Below are positions 10,771 to 21,796 of a stretch of 64,000 nucleotides of DNA, one piece after another; the stretch's first letter is position 1; the number at the start of each line of letters is the position of its first letter. The stretch is from Ligula intestinalis (Eukaryota > Platyhelminthes > Cestoda > Diphyllobothriidea > Diphyllobothriidae). Below the pieces are notes generated by a model. It ran no database searches. It was given only the letters and a program-made list of their open reading frames with translations, and was not told the origin of the DNA. The stretch is from the NCBI GenBank assembly GCA_036362985.1, contig JAYGXS010000005.1:26469094-26533093 (forward strand), in the 5' to 3' direction. The translations under genes and the position numbers were made by a program.

Positions 10771-11335
10771 TCCGAAGTCTATAGCTATAAGACGAGTATA
10801 ACTGTTTACAAGCGAATTTGTTCGATTCGAAAAAATGAATAAAGCAGTGTCATGCGGAAGGTGAAATTCAAGGGCACACACAGATGAGCCACATTGTTAT
10901 CTTTTATCTGACTATGTACTCTGACACCCAATGCCTCTGTAAGTAGGGGGGGGGACTTGGAAGCAAACTCAGTCGAAGCTGAGCGTGGGGCAGAACAATA
11001 AGTGTTAACGAAACATTACTGGTATAGTCGGGTTCCCGGCACTACACAAGGGTTCCCAAACCGGTGCGGCATAATAGAAAATAGGGAACCCACCAGTTTA
11101 TGATCGTGATTGGCACCGCCGTATGAGATCCAAAAGTCCGTCAAATCTACAAGAACATCGTTGAGGATGTCGGAGATGTGACCAAATATATGGCCCTGAT
11201 GATGGTTGACTACCAGCAAAATGAGAGCCGTCAAGACTGCGTCCTGATTCCAGGGGACATGAGTCAGAGGAAGGTAGTTTCAAGAAGCGATCCTAAATTC
11301 CCGATGGTCCTTTCTCAGGATCATGAAGAAAGCTT
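10771..11335. other. Spacer with a LINE 3' scrap
   Basis: No gene recognised. A short G run sits near 10949. The last 45 bases before the gap (AAATTCCCGATGGTCC and on) match the 3' coding end of LINE C at 14200-14240. Confidence 0.45.
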
Positions 11336-11435
11336 NNNNNNNNNNNNNNNNNNNNNNNNNNNNNNNNNNNNNNNNNNNNNNNNNNNNNNNNNNNNNNNNN
11401 NNNNNNNNNNNNNNNNNNNNNNNNNNNNNNNNNNN
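11336..11435. other. Assembly gap, 100 N
   Basis: Exactly 100 unknown bases, a conventional scaffold gap of unknown true size. LINE C 3' sequence abuts it on the left and LINE B sequence on the right, so repeats probably broke the assembly here. Confidence 0.98.
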
Positions 11436-11975
11436 ATACGAGGAGAGATTGATCAAACTTGACCTTTTTCTTTGTCTTACAGGAACGTTCAGTGCAGCCT
11501 GCTCTGGACTTTCCGGATAATCCGGGGCCACAGTTCCTCCCTGAGATTGGAGGATTTCTTCGAATTAGCCACCATCACTCACCTGCGTGGCCACCCTTAC
11601 AAGGTCACAAACGAACGCACTCGATCAGACCTCCGAAAATATTTCTTCAGCCGACGCGTGGTCTGACCTTGGAACTTGCCACCAAGTGAGACGGTTTCCG
11701 CTGACACAATAGCGGAGTTTAAGAGAAGACTCGATGTCATTCTGTTTGACAAAAGGCGACTTTAACAACATGATTTCCTACTGCCAGCATTGTCAACAAT
11801 TTCTTTGGCTCTAGACTGCTTTCATACAGTTCCGTGAAAATTCATTCGAAAGTCTATCATGGCATCAGATGTCTTCCTAAAACTTCATATTAACTGTAGG
11901 AATGATATGGTTTGCTTTACGTTACTAGGGTCCTCAAGGGCATTCATTGCCTCTAACCCTTCAACATACATATGC
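11436..11975 (+). mobile_element. LINE B 3' fragment
   Basis: Plus-strand sequence starting in YEERLIKLDL and running through the last part of ORF2 and the 3' UTR of LINE B (compare minus strand 4440-4970). The frame is broken near 11470. It includes the conserved UTR segment GGTCCTCAAGGGCATT. Confidence 0.85.
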
Positions 11976-13700
11976 AGTAGATTACATATCTGATGAAAGG
12001 TTGGAGGTTGGGGGACTGAACACAAATTTGAGGTTAATTATTCAGTTCATTGGGTTGATGTGAGCCGCAAAATGATGTTTAATATAATTTGCTTCCGTTC
12101 AGATTAGTAAACTGGAAGAAAATTGGTGAAATTCAGCGTTTGATGCTAACCAAGAAATTTCCAATGTTATAAGACGTTGCGGAAAAGAACTCCTTGTAAG
12201 TGCACGTTGCACTATAAAAGAACACTCATGAAGAGCAGGACGGAAAATTTTGTTCCGCGTCTTTGAAATTGAGGTAAGAGTTTTTATGAGACAACGCATT
12301 ATTTTTGGAAAAAAAGAGCGAAATAACTTCAAAAGAATCTATTTTGCTTATTTTCCAAGTTTTGCGCCATAAAATTGAGTAATAAATGTTTAAGGCTGTT
12401 TTCTTGCTATAACCTCATTAAAATATATATTGTATGCTTGAAGGGTTGCAGGCTAGGAATGCAAATGAGGACTTTATTAGTATAAAGTAATTAAATCGAT
12501 TGTAAAGTCAATAAAAAGTTGAAGACAGTTAAGATAACACATATTTGACTGAGTTTTCACGGGATATTGCGATACAGTTTTCTCAAAAATCACCGTTGAT
12601 TTTATTGCCACTCTGCTTTTTATTTGTTTTTGCAGAAGTGAGCCTAGAAGTAACCAAATATACTGAAAACTGTTCCGATTTATAAAGAAGGGTTAGTTCT
12701 TTCGTTTGCTACGGAAGAATTTTCCATAATATTTAGGGGAATCAATAAACTGGCCAAAATGTCCCATTCTGATCATGACTTAATCATCAAAAAAATTAAA
12801 GCACGCAGACATCAGATGCCAAAATATATCAGTAAAGCTTGTTTTCAATGTTAACTTTTTGTAGAATTTTTCTCAATAAATTTTGAGCATATATTGAAAA
12901 AATAATAATCAACATATAATTATATTCATTCGCGACTTTTGTAGTAGACGTTCACTTTTCTCGGCAATGGATTCACATGATTCGGTGGTTCTGAAACTCT
13001 GCCACGCAAAGACATCTGCGTAAGAAAAAATGTCTAAAATCTGGTTTTCTATGGAAAAGTTTTCAAGATATATGTTATTTTGGAGGTTTTGGTAAGCACA
13101 CAGAATCTACTCAATATTTGTGGTCAATTGACTGAAGCCAGTGAAAATCGTAAAGTCTTAGCTAGAATATCATGGAAGATCTGAATCTCTTCGTAATAGA
13201 AGTATTGAAATAATTACAAAAATATGGCTTAAGGCAATAACGCTTAGTGTACAAAAATGGTACGTTTACAATTGTACCTGACAATTCCATTTAAATGTAT
13301 TAGTCATTGATCGACATGTCCGCACGTGAGGTTAAGGAATATATTACCCCTGTGATCTCCCAATGGGGCATATCAAGCAAAAACGTGGTTGCCTTAGACC
13401 AAAATAAGCTAGGTGATACATAAACAAAAAACTAGCATTGCTCGTGAAGACGTGTAAGGATACACACTCGACATTTAGGCTCTCCGGTTACAGCCATACA
13501 TTATGTTGCACGTAATATGGAAGCAAATGTATTCGAAAATTTCACAAAACGATTATTTTCCAACGTAATTTTACTTGTGCTTCTTTGTGTACTCGGTGAT
13601 TTTGCATTAATGGGCTTCTTCTACATGTAAAACTTAAGTTTACTTAGTAAGCCCGATTTCCACTTTTCGTAATTTTCCACTTTGTTAAAAAAGCTGGTGT
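11976..13700. repeat. AT-rich decayed repeat tract
   Basis: No credible gene. The first 400 bases resemble 53990-54480 in the same orientation (ATCTGATGAAA, then ACAAATTTGAGGT, later GAAAATTTTGTT and AAGGCATTATT-like blocks), so this is a dispersed repeat. The remainder to 13700 is very AT-rich and shows nothing I can name. Confidence 0.45.
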
Positions 13701-14198
13701 TCCATAAAAAGTTATTTGGAATTTATATGTTTCAGCACCGGTATGGCACTATCTGTACAAAGTTAATTTCGAAAAAATAAAAATTCAAAAAAGAATTTGA
13801 CAATATGTGCAAGAAGACGTAGAAAGTTTTAATGATGTCAGCAGAAATTGTCATTTTGGGGCAACATTTAGCAACGTTTTGTAGGTAATTTTGAACTTAA
13901 AAAGAAAACTTATGGCAGTCAAAAAAACTCTTACAGTGAAAATGGAGACAATGTTCAACGGGCCTCCATGTTCAATAGAGTGTGCAAGAGAAAAAAATTG
14001 CTTATGAAAAAAGTACTAGGAAAATAGTAGTAGAGCAGAAATATGTGTGGGTGGTCTGATGAAGGTGAGAAGTCAACGAAACTGCAGCATTTGAGACTGA
14101 GTACTTCCACGTGGCTTCGTTTGATTCAGCGGTGGTTAATGGAAACATCTAGGTTCTCGGGGAATACGAGGCAGAGAGAATAGCTTTAAGTGGATCTC

Positions 14199-14920
14199 CT
14201 AAATTCCCGATGGTCCTTTCTCGGAGTCATGGAGAAAGCTGCTCGGAAAAGATGAGGAGAAAAGAAGCTTAATAGAGTCAGTGTTAAGATAAATAGCCAG
14301 TCTCCGCCTGAAAGCAGACGGTCTAAATAACCGCCTCATTTCCATTGGTAATTCATATAAACGAAAGCTATATCTGGAAGCAAAAAACAAAGAGCGTTTA
14401 CATGAGGAAGATGCAGGAGATGGTATAACAAGTGCCGAGTTTCTTAGGTTGTAGGGACGGCTGAAGGGGGTAATAACAGAAGTCCTGGGGAAATATGTGC
14501 TATTATTAAGCCTGCTTCCAATCTCTTGACCCAAAGGAACCTTAATTTCGTTAATTGACATGTATTTGAGTAACAAGCATTAGAAGCTGTCGGATACAGC
14601 AGTTTTCGTGTGAAAGTTTTTTGAATTTGTTCAATTTTTGAACGGCAAACTTCATTGATGAGACCGAAAAAAGGGCAAAAGTATTCTAAGATTGAAAGCA
14701 CGAACATACGATAAGGTCTTAATTTCATTAAAAGAAGATAAAAATTATTAGAGATAAAGCCGCAAATATGTGCGTCTTTGGTTGTAATCCTATCGGCGTG
14801 AGGAGAAAGGTCTAATTTATTGGTGTAGCTTAATCCTAGGTCCTTGATACTGGGACATTCAGTCATTGGGTTACCTTGAAAAATAGCAGGTTGTGGCAGC
14901 CTTTCAGGCCCAAAGCACAT
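14199..14920 (-). pseudogene. LINE C reverse transcriptase thumb and tail
   Basis: Two overlapping frames (14444-14920 and 14199-14576). The first has IKDLGLSYTNKLDLSPHADRI and LSILEYFCPFFGLI, the second has RTSVITPFSRPYNLRNS and a basic Leu-rich end. A frameshift near 14500 separates them. Together they form the CR1 C-terminal region. Confidence 0.78.
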
Positions 14921-14944
14921 GTATCGGCACTTAGAAGGTGAGAA

Positions 14945-15448
14945 CTACATCTGCCATGTTGAGCTCCACGCCGAAAGAGCGTGCAGATCAGAATGAATTC
15001 GTTCTAGGCATCTCGTGGCCGTAGAGTTGGAGAAGTAGTAAACACACTTGAGATCATCCGCATAAATATAAGATTGGGAGTGTTTAACATTCAATGAGAT
15101 ATCATTTATGCAAAGCAAGAAGAGCAGAGGACCTAGCACGGTACCTTGAAGGACACCACTCAAAATTGCGGTAAGGGTTGAGTATTAGGATATCACTAAG
15201 ACTTTTTGTTGTCGATTTGAAAGATAAGATCTGATAAAGTCAGTAAGAGGCCTACTCAATCCTATAGCCTCTAATTTGGCTAGGAGCCTCCTGTGAGGAA
15301 CTTTATCAAATGCTTTACTAAGGTCGGAATAGATAACTTCCACAGATAGATGATCATTACGAAGAGAAGTAAGTAGATTTAGAAAAGACATGTGGCATAT
15401 TTCACAAGATCGGTCCGGTAAAAAGCCATGCTGTGAGGAGCTGAGCAT
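14945..15448 (-). pseudogene. LINE C reverse transcriptase core, two frames
   Basis: The 15185-15448 piece has SQHGFLPDRSC and motif A VIYSDLSKAFDKVPH with its aspartate. The 14945-15163 piece has GVLQGTVLGPLLF and motif C YADDLK. A stop or frameshift near 15175 divides them. The upstream part of the palm (15449-15930) is too damaged to read cleanly. Confidence 0.8.
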
Positions 15449-15934
15449 GTTATTGTTTATGCAGAAGTCTGTAATTTTTTGGCAATTAGTTTTTCAAAGA
15501 ATTTAGCCAGAGAGGGCGTTTTATGAACACCACGATAATTGTGAAGATCTGATCGGGAACCAGATTTAAATACGGGAATTATAATAGAATTTTAGCAGTA
15601 GTCCGGGAAAAGCCATGCTCAATAAACACTGAAAATAGTTTACTCAGTAAGGGTGGGAAATCCCTTAATTGTTTGATGAGTAAGTTTGGAATGTTATTAG
15701 TTCCAACCGAATGTGAATTTTTAAGACGTATCATTTCTTCTTGAATACAAGCGGTAAGAAATTAAGGGTACTGAGATTTGAATCACCCAGCCGGGGGAAT
15801 ACAGGAGTGGGGCTAGTTTCGATGTTAAAGAACTTAGCAAAAAATGAATTGAGCAATGCTGCTTTCTTCAAATCCTCTGTAACATAATGATTGTTGCTAT
15901 TGAGTAAGGTTGGAATGACTTTCTAAAGCTTAGC

Positions 15935-16147
15935 CTACGACCGAAGACGGAAGACTTGAGCAACTGATCTGGAAGAATTCGCATCACCTAATGCTGTGGC
16001 CTCTCCACGCCTATCTCGTGCAAGCCTTATTTTAAGCGCTAATTCAAAAATTTGCTCTATTCTTAAGTGAACTGTTGAAGAGCTATTAGACATATCTTTA
16101 AGTTGTTTTTGTAATACCTTAAGTCTATATTGGAGAACATGTGGCAC
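15935..16147 (-). pseudogene. LINE C linker between endonuclease and RT
   Basis: A 70-codon piece with RLKVLQKQLKDMS and KIRLARDRRGEA, a basic linker. Its counterpart in the plus-strand fragment at 10330-10470 shares the spacing and residues. Confidence 0.65.
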
Positions 16148-16272
16148 AGTAGAAGAAGCTGAATTTGATTTAAAAATGTTAAGTAGGGTAAGAGCCTGAA
16201 TATTTTATGTAAGGTTTTGCAATAGCTCATGGAAAAAGAAGGGATCGTTAGTTGAAAATGTGCTATGCCAAT

Positions 16273-17112
16273 CTAGGGTTCATAGGAATCATTTATTAAT
16301 TCATGGTTCACGTTACCAAAGTCGAGGTTATTGCATTTTACGTCGGGCTTTTTAGAAAGAGAGACTGAAAAACAACAGTGAATTAAGGCATGGTCACTTG
16401 TGAAAATATCACGATGAAAATTCATAAAAAGAGGGTGGATATCATTTGTAAATATTAAATCTAATATGTTGTCATTTCTGGTCACTGAACTGACCAGTTG
16501 TGACATGTTTGCAAAGTTAATAGTGTCAACCAATTTCTGAAATCTTGGTGGACAGGTATTTGCATGCCAGTCAATGTCTGGCAGATTAAAATCACCTACA
16601 ATTATTCTGACATCGAATTGAGTCTCTGCAACTTTTTCAAACATTTCACACAGCTGCATTACATTACTTGAGTTTCAGGGGGGATTGTAGACACACCCAA
16701 TTATTGCTTTTTATTGTGTGGCAGGATGACTGGAATAAGGCAAAAATTTACAGAAAATGCCGAAATGCTCAGGTGATACGGGAAATGTACAAAGGATTAT
16801 TTAATATAAAGAAGGCAACCACCACCACGCTTTTCAGTGCTGTCTTGTCTGTACAAACTATAATTATCTATGGTGAGTGTCGAGTCAGAAATAAGAGTGT
16901 GTGTCCAAGATTCAGTGACAGAGCACATCTGGATCAAGCTCAAATGCTACTGTTTTAAGTTCAGTCATCTTATGAACCACTGATCTCGCATTGAGCGAGA
17001 CTATACTGAGCGTATCCTTCAGATGCAGGTTACGCTCATCAGTATTTATAAAAAAGGAAAACTTGGTGGCGGAAAGGAAAACGGCATGGGAGAAACAAAA
17101 GGCGGAAAGCAA
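16273..17112 (-). pseudogene. LINE C APE endonuclease, broken
   Basis: The N-terminus lies at 16912-17112 (SIVSLNARSVVHKMTELK) and the C-terminal half at 16273-16659 (IIVGDFNLPDIDWHAN, NDNILDLIFTND, SDHALIHC). The middle (16660-16911) has lost its frame. Confidence 0.75.
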
Positions 17113-17262
17113 ACTGGCCCTGGTCTACAGTTTTTCAAGTAATTATCATCCGATGAAAGTGAAGATTGTAGAAAGGCATATTAGAAGGGGATCCATAGAA
17201 AGAACGGCTGAAGTGTGGCATGGGAAAACCAGGAGGGGGCATAAATATAGTATTTTGATGCA

Positions 17263-17967
17263 TTAGATCAAAATTTGACGGAAAATTTGCTTCGAAAATT
17301 GCATGACTGGTTTTGAAAAACGGTTAATTTTATTAGCTGGCTGAATTATTGGGGGATGTTGATGAGGTTTGGCGATAGGAAAAGCGCTAGCTTGAGCATT
17401 TGGGTCTTTGTTAGATACTGAGCTCTTATCGGTAATCATGTTGCTGAATTTGAAAACTGACGTAGATTTACTAGGGGCGTTCGTAGCTTTATCTGAATTT
17501 AAAGCTATCACAGACTTGGTTGGCTTAGAAGGAGAACGACTTGACGAGGCTAAAATCTCACTCGAATCACGAGTAAGGTGAATGGTAGAGGTATCAGGGG
17601 AAACTGACATTGATCCAGAGGGATGTGGGCTTACCTGAGCGGGAGGGCCAGCCTCAGAGACAACTTTTGGTTTTGTTAAACCGGAGCCAGTGTTCTCATT
17701 TGCTTCTTCAGATAAAACCCTACGCTCCATTGGCGTTTTATCCCTGCATATGTTAAGTTTATTTACCTTTAAATAGTTGGCTGACCGCTCATCTTGAGAG
17801 AATATAAGTTCTGCTTCTATCACCAAAAACAGTTTAACGAGAATCGGCGGGTTTTTATTTCGGGATAAGAGTATTTTAGCTTCTGCAACTTTAAAATTAA
17901 AGCCACAAGAGTAAAGAAACTGAATAGCAACATCTATAGGTTGTTTATCTTTTGAAGCATTTTTCAA
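17263..17967 (-). CDS. LINE C ORF1-like protein
   Basis: An unbroken 234-codon frame upstream of the LINE C endonuclease. The first 75 residues look folded (Leu/Ile-rich helices, e.g. AIQFLYSCGFNFKVAEAKIL). The rest is Ser/Pro/Thr/Lys-rich and probably disordered, as is common in CR1 ORF1. No zinc finger or coiled coil was seen. Its position supports ORF1; I cannot place it by sequence family. It is the only intact frame of this LINE. Confidence 0.55.
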   Translation of the reverse strand: MKNASKDKQPIDVAIQFLYSCGFNFKVAEAKILLSRNKNPPILVKLFLVIEAELIFSQDERSANYLKVNKLNICRDKTPMERRVLSEEANENTGSGLTKPKVVSEAGPPAQVSPHPSGSMSVSPDTSTIHLTRDSSEILASSSRSPSKPTKSVIALNSDKATNAPSKSTSVFKFSNMITDKSSVSNKDPNAQASAFPIAKPHQHPPIIQPANKINRFSKPVMQFSKQIFRQILI

Positions 17968-17970
17968 AAG

Positions 17971-18887
17971 AAAATTAAAATTCCTTTTTTACCGATCACG
18001 GGTCTCAGTAGACAGCATATTGACGAAAGGCTCTAGCTTTTCACATTGATGAGAAGTGAGCGTAGCTACCTTTCCATCAAAGATGGCACCAAGGACCGTA
18101 AACAGGCAAGCATATTGGTGATAAAACTTACGTAAGTTGTCTAAAGTTGTCATGTTTCTTCATGCTTAAGATGGGTTTATCGTTAGGAGGATTGGTATTA
18201 CGGGTTAATTTATGTCTTAGTTGTAGCTTAGGTATCATATTGAATAAGAGATGAGTGACAGGATATGTTCTAAGCAAAGTTATGCACAAAATTTTGACAG
18301 AAAATTTGAATTACCGAAGAGGCTACGCAGGATGAAAATTATCTCAAATAGTATATCGATTAATACAAACTATTTCATGCTGGAAATTGATATATTACCA
18401 AATTTTTAGATATTATTAAGTATTTACGCGAAAGATAACTAGCTTTTTACGGAACTAGGATGAGGCTTTGTCGGTGAAACAGTATAAAATGTATATTTTG
18501 ACCTATCGGTAAAAAAGGAAATCTACCGGTATGCGCAGTTGCTAAAGGGTTAGAGCTACAAATAAATAACAACAATTAAGCTAGTAACTTTAGCAAGTAA
18601 CGATGAAAGCTGATAAAATATATATTTCACTTAGCTTAGAAAGATAAGTTGCGCGCCTTGACCTTGACCTTGTGGTTATATTCCTTCATAAATAATAATA
18701 TGCCCTTTTGGGAAGAACGATCATAACTTAATTGCTGTAAGACTTTGGGGGCCACACCTTGGGGTGCGTTTGAGTAAGAGGGAGTTACTTGTAAAAATCG
18801 TTGTAGTTCATGAGATAGTGCATTTACTGTTTATATAAGATCAGAGTAGAATTACCCGATAACATACAGTCCTGATCAAAAGCGACA
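17971..18887. other. Gene-free AT-rich spacer
   Basis: Contains a possible 5' UTR of LINE C at its left end. I see no gene or clear repeat in the rest. Confidence 0.4.
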
Positions 18888-19090
18888 ACACGGCGGATCC
18901 GTGGCTCAAGGGTTAGAGCGTTCGCCTCTGGCCGGAGAGATACGAGTTCGAAACTCGACCGTGGCGGCAATTTCCGCTACTACACTGGAGTTGACCTACC
19001 ACAACCTGGTGACGCCCAAGAAGGCGGAAAAGCTTCACGGCTGCAGTCTCCGTTTGTTGGTAAAATACCATTGAAACTAAGATTTCTTTG
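18888..19090 (+). mobile_element. tRNA-derived SINE-like element
   Basis: A pol III box A-like sequence (TGGCTCAAGGG, 18902-18912) and box B-like sequence (GTTCGAAAC, 18946-18954) sit at tRNA-like spacing. The D-arm and T-arm can fold, but acceptor and anticodon stems cannot, so this is not a working tRNA gene. About 130 bases of unrelated body follow, then LINE C 3' sequence begins near 19150. A SINE borrowing a LINE tail is possible. Confidence 0.55.
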
Positions 19091-19149
19091 GATCAGGAGA
19101 TTTTAATCAGGTTTTGTCTCCTTTTTCACTTTAATAATAGCATAAATCT

Positions 19150-19960
19150 CCTTAAACTTCCTGTCATTATCTCCGTCAGCCATCCCTACAACCTAAGAAA
19201 CTCAGCACTTCTTATACCTCATCCTCCTCATCTAAACGCTCTTTGTTTTTTGCTTCCAGAAATAGCGTTAATTGGAATAATTTGCCAGTTGAAATTATTT
19301 TGTCAACTAGAATGTCTGCTTTCAAGCGAAGACTGCACATTTATCTTAACATGGACTCTTTAACCTTTTATTCTTCTCATCTTTCCAAGCAGCTTTGTCC
19401 ATGACTCCGAGAAAGGACCATCGGGAAGGAAGGAAACCCTCTTGAAAATATTTTTCTCTGCGTCATGTCTTCAGGAACCTAGGGGTCTCCATAAACAACC
19501 GGTCATTCAAGCGATGGAAGACATATGGACGCACTCAATCTAAACTGCTGCCGTTTCGTTGGCTACTTACCATTATCATAACAATTTTCCAGAGTTTTTT
19601 CTCTACACGCTTTTTGAAAATGGAGGCACGTTGAACTCTGCCTCAATTTTCATTGTAGGAGTTCTTTAACTGTGTATATTTATCTTTCAGTTCACCATAA
19701 TTACAAAAAATCGCCAAATATTAACTAAAAGGGACAAGTTCTGCTGACATTATTACAAATTTTTACATTTTATCTGCTACATCGCTCTATTTTTGCGAAA
19801 CTAATTTTGCATAGATAGTGCTTTCTTGGTGCTAATAAATATAAATTCCACATTTCTAAACAAAGCTTTGTTGTCTTAGGTAAAATGGAGTATTTTCCAT
19901 TAATGAGAACGTATCTGGAATTTAGAAAATCGGTATTGGTACCAGCAGCTTCAAAACCTT
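19150..19960 (+). mobile_element. LINE C 3' end fragment, inverted relative to LINE C
   Basis: Plus-strand copy of the end of LINE C: HPYNLRNSALLIPH at 19177-19220, the shared CATGACTCCGAGAAAGGACC block near 19400, and 3' UTR similarity to the reverse complement of 13720-14190. The frame is decayed. Confidence 0.75.
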
Positions 19961-20353
19961 AGCAATTGTCAAATGGACTGGGCTCTGCTTAGTTTGAGTC
20001 TGGGGCTCATTTTGCAATATATTATTCGTTACTCTCTAATCCGCCGTCACCCCTCCGTTACTCTCTTCAATTCTTCGATTTCTCAGGTTTCAATTGTTGA
20101 AACATTACTAGCTGCCCTGTTTGATTCCCTGTTTCTAAACATCACAATAAATTTCTTCTGGACAATAAACGGCTAAGTATGAGCTTAAATACATATCGGA
20201 TTATTGAAAAAGGCAATATAATATCTAGAAATTTTAGGTTGCTTATCCGGGTTCTGGAATATATATACCAGTAGATAATCGGAATTGATATCAAAATGTG
20301 CGTTTAAACACACTCCTGCTCTCACTTCACGGCACTTTTAAAACGTCGGCGTC

Positions 20354-20371
20354 ATGCGTGCTTCGGGCAAG
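20354..20371 (+). CDS. RPL18A: RPL18A (eL20) coding exon 1
   Basis: Six codons reading MRASGK, matching the start MKASGT of animal eL20. The donor is AAG|GTTTGC at 20372. Intron 1 is only 37 nt (20372-20408) and ends TTATGTAG. The upstream 40 bases are pyrimidine-rich (CACTCCTGCTCTCACTTC around 20310-20330), as expected for a ribosomal protein gene start, although the cap site is not proven. Confidence 0.9.
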
Positions 20372-20408
20372 GTTTGCATCTAAGTCCTTTTAGCTTACAT
20401 TTATGTAG

Positions 20409-20588
20409 CTTAGGCTATACATCGTCGTGGGTAGGAAGCTGCCGTCGAATAAGGACCCCAAGCCGTCTCCTTATCGGATGCGCATCTTCGCCACTGACTC
20501 AGTGACGGCGAAGTCACGTTTTTGGTACTTCATCAGACAACTGAAAAAGATGAAGAAAGGTAATGGCGAGATCGTGTCCTGCAAAAGG
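20409..20588 (+). CDS. RPL18A: RPL18A (eL20) coding exon 2
   Basis: Sixty codons, phase 0 at both ends, beginning [13 protein letters not shown] and including [20 protein letters not shown] and [17 protein letters not shown]. It aligns without gaps to residues 7-66 of animal ribosomal protein L18a. The donor is AAAAGG|GTATGT. The exon opens the 3072-nt intron 2 that carries the snoRNA array. Confidence 0.95.
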
Positions 20589-20699
20589 GTATGTCAGCTT
20601 TGAGCTTATAAATCAATTAACGGAGGTTCTTTTTTTAATCAAAATCGATTAATACTACTTGATAATGTCGACAACTTGGGGGTAGATCAGGCAAACTGC

Positions 20700-20794
20700 C
20701 TCGCATGATCACTGGCTGATTGATGTACGTTTTTCGGCTAAGCTCATGCGCACAAAAAAAACTTTCGGCAGTATTCTCCTGTCAAGTGACAATG
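20700..20794 (+). ncRNA. H/ACA snoRNA-like unit alpha-1
   Basis: Hairpin 1 (20702-20750) has a 7-bp base CGCATGA/TCATGCG, an open pocket (TCACTG left, TAAGC right) and an upper stem GCTGA/TCGGC. The H box is ACAAAA (20752-20757). Hairpin 2 has ACTT/AAGT and GGCAG/CTGTC (20767-20771 and 20779-20783). ACA at 20789-20791 is followed by ATG as the predicted 3' end. The target would read GCUUA-UN-CAGUGA. The unit is short for the class (about 95 nt) but the layout is complete. Confidence 0.72.
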
Positions 20795-20928
20795 CACTTA
20801 TTCAGCTCTTGCTTGTAAAATAAGTCAACAACATCCGAATGTGTAACTGAGGGATACCACGTGTTCTGGCTACGAACCAAAACTATTCTATAATTTCGGA
20901 GCCTTATAATTGGTTTGGGCACCCTGTC

Positions 20929-21021
20929 ACGCATGATCACTGGCTGATTAGTGTACGTTCCTCGGCTAAGTTTATGCGCACATCAAAACTTTCGGGAGTG
21001 TTCTCCCATCAAGTGACAATG
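20929..21021 (+). ncRNA. H/ACA snoRNA-like unit alpha-2
   Basis: Same plan as alpha-1. Base stem CGCATGA (20930-20936)/TTATGCG (20972-20978), upper stem GCTGA/TCGGC, H box ACATCA (20980-20985) fitting ANANNA. Hairpin 2 is GGGAG/CTCCC (20994-20998, 21003-21007) inside ACTT/AAGT. ACA is at 21016-21018. Relative to alpha-1 the middle pair G-C has become C-G, a compensatory change that supports the fold. Confidence 0.75.
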
Positions 21022-21105
21022 CAATTCTCCAGATCTTGTCCGCAAAATATCGAACTCGGAATGTTCTCTAATTCCAGAATCTTATAAGCAGTCTGGACGG
21101 CCTGT

Positions 21106-21195
21106 TGTGCATGATCACTGACTGATTGATGTACGTTTCTGCGGCTATTTTCATCCGTATAAAAATACTTTCGAGTTTCCTATTAAGTGACAATA
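21106..21195 (+). ncRNA. H/ACA snoRNA-like unit alpha-3, decayed
   Basis: Recognisable by GCATGATCACTG, AAGTGACA and overall spacing, with an ATAAAA H-like box. Both stems have lost pairs (base stem GCATGA against TCATCC, hairpin 2 largely unpaired). Probably a dying copy. Confidence 0.5.
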
Positions 21196-21696
21196 TATTT
21201 CTTGAGTGCTTGTCAACAAAAACTATCAAGCGTCCGAATATATTACTGAAAAACAAAAATGTCCAGTTTGTCTACCGTCGTTTCTTTTTCTTTCGCTCTA
21301 ACTGAAGCCATTTTTGCTACAGCTTAACCACCAAGGATAAACTGTGCTGCTTGAGTTTTAGAATTAGTCCAGCTCCAACCGGGCGTCTTGTGCATTCGTT
21401 GGTCACGTGGTCAAGTTCTGTGTATGTCAAACCACCTCTAAGTTTCCGTGGTCTGCGGTTCTTTCATAGAACAATGTCTTTGCATCGGCTGTGGCGTGCC
21501 AGTTCACGATTTCTTAACTACGTGTCTGAGCCTTATGGAGCGTAACTCGTTAGCTCTCCAACAATATGCATTAATGCACATCGCTAGAGGTTCGTTTTCA
21601 TTTGAGGAGCGGCTCTTGTCAGATTATCAGCCGAGATATAGACAGTAGTAAAATTGTAAATTCGACTCTAAAACCCAAACTTATCTTTTGTATATA

Positions 21697-21788
21697 GCCG
21701 CATGCTTACCGGACCTAAAGCCTTCCTATGTGGGCTCATTGTCATGCGGCTAAGGATTCTCTTGCAGAATATTAAAGGAGAAACAATG
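21697..21788 (+). ncRNA. H/ACA snoRNA-like unit beta-1
   Basis: Hairpin 1 has a perfect 8-bp base GCCGCATG/CATGCGGC (21697-21704, 21743-21750), pocket left side CTTACCG and right TCATTGT. Hairpin 2 is TTCTC/GAGAA (21757-21761, 21778-21782). ACA at 21783-21785 plus ATG ends the unit. The hinge TAAGGA is a poor H box. Confidence 0.68.
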
Positions 21789-21796
21789 TTGAAGAT

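Larger units (their letters stand above)
13700..17970 (-). mobile_element. LINE C, CR1-type LINE, broken
   Basis: On the minus strand: ORF1 (17967-17263), endonuclease (about 17112-16273), linker (16147-15935), reverse transcriptase (15448-14945), C-terminal tail (14920-14199) and a 3' UTR of several hundred bases to about 13700. The UTR is shared, inverted, with 19380-19900. The coding parts fall in several frames, so the element is dead. Confidence 0.82.

Noticed and set aside
11178..11531. Frames crossing the N gap on both strands
   Set aside because: They exist only because N bases cannot contain stop codons.
18888..18975. A tRNA gene
   Set aside because: Box A, box B, D-arm and T-arm are tRNA-like, but acceptor and anticodon stems do not pair and an unrelated tail follows. 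A SINE head fits better.
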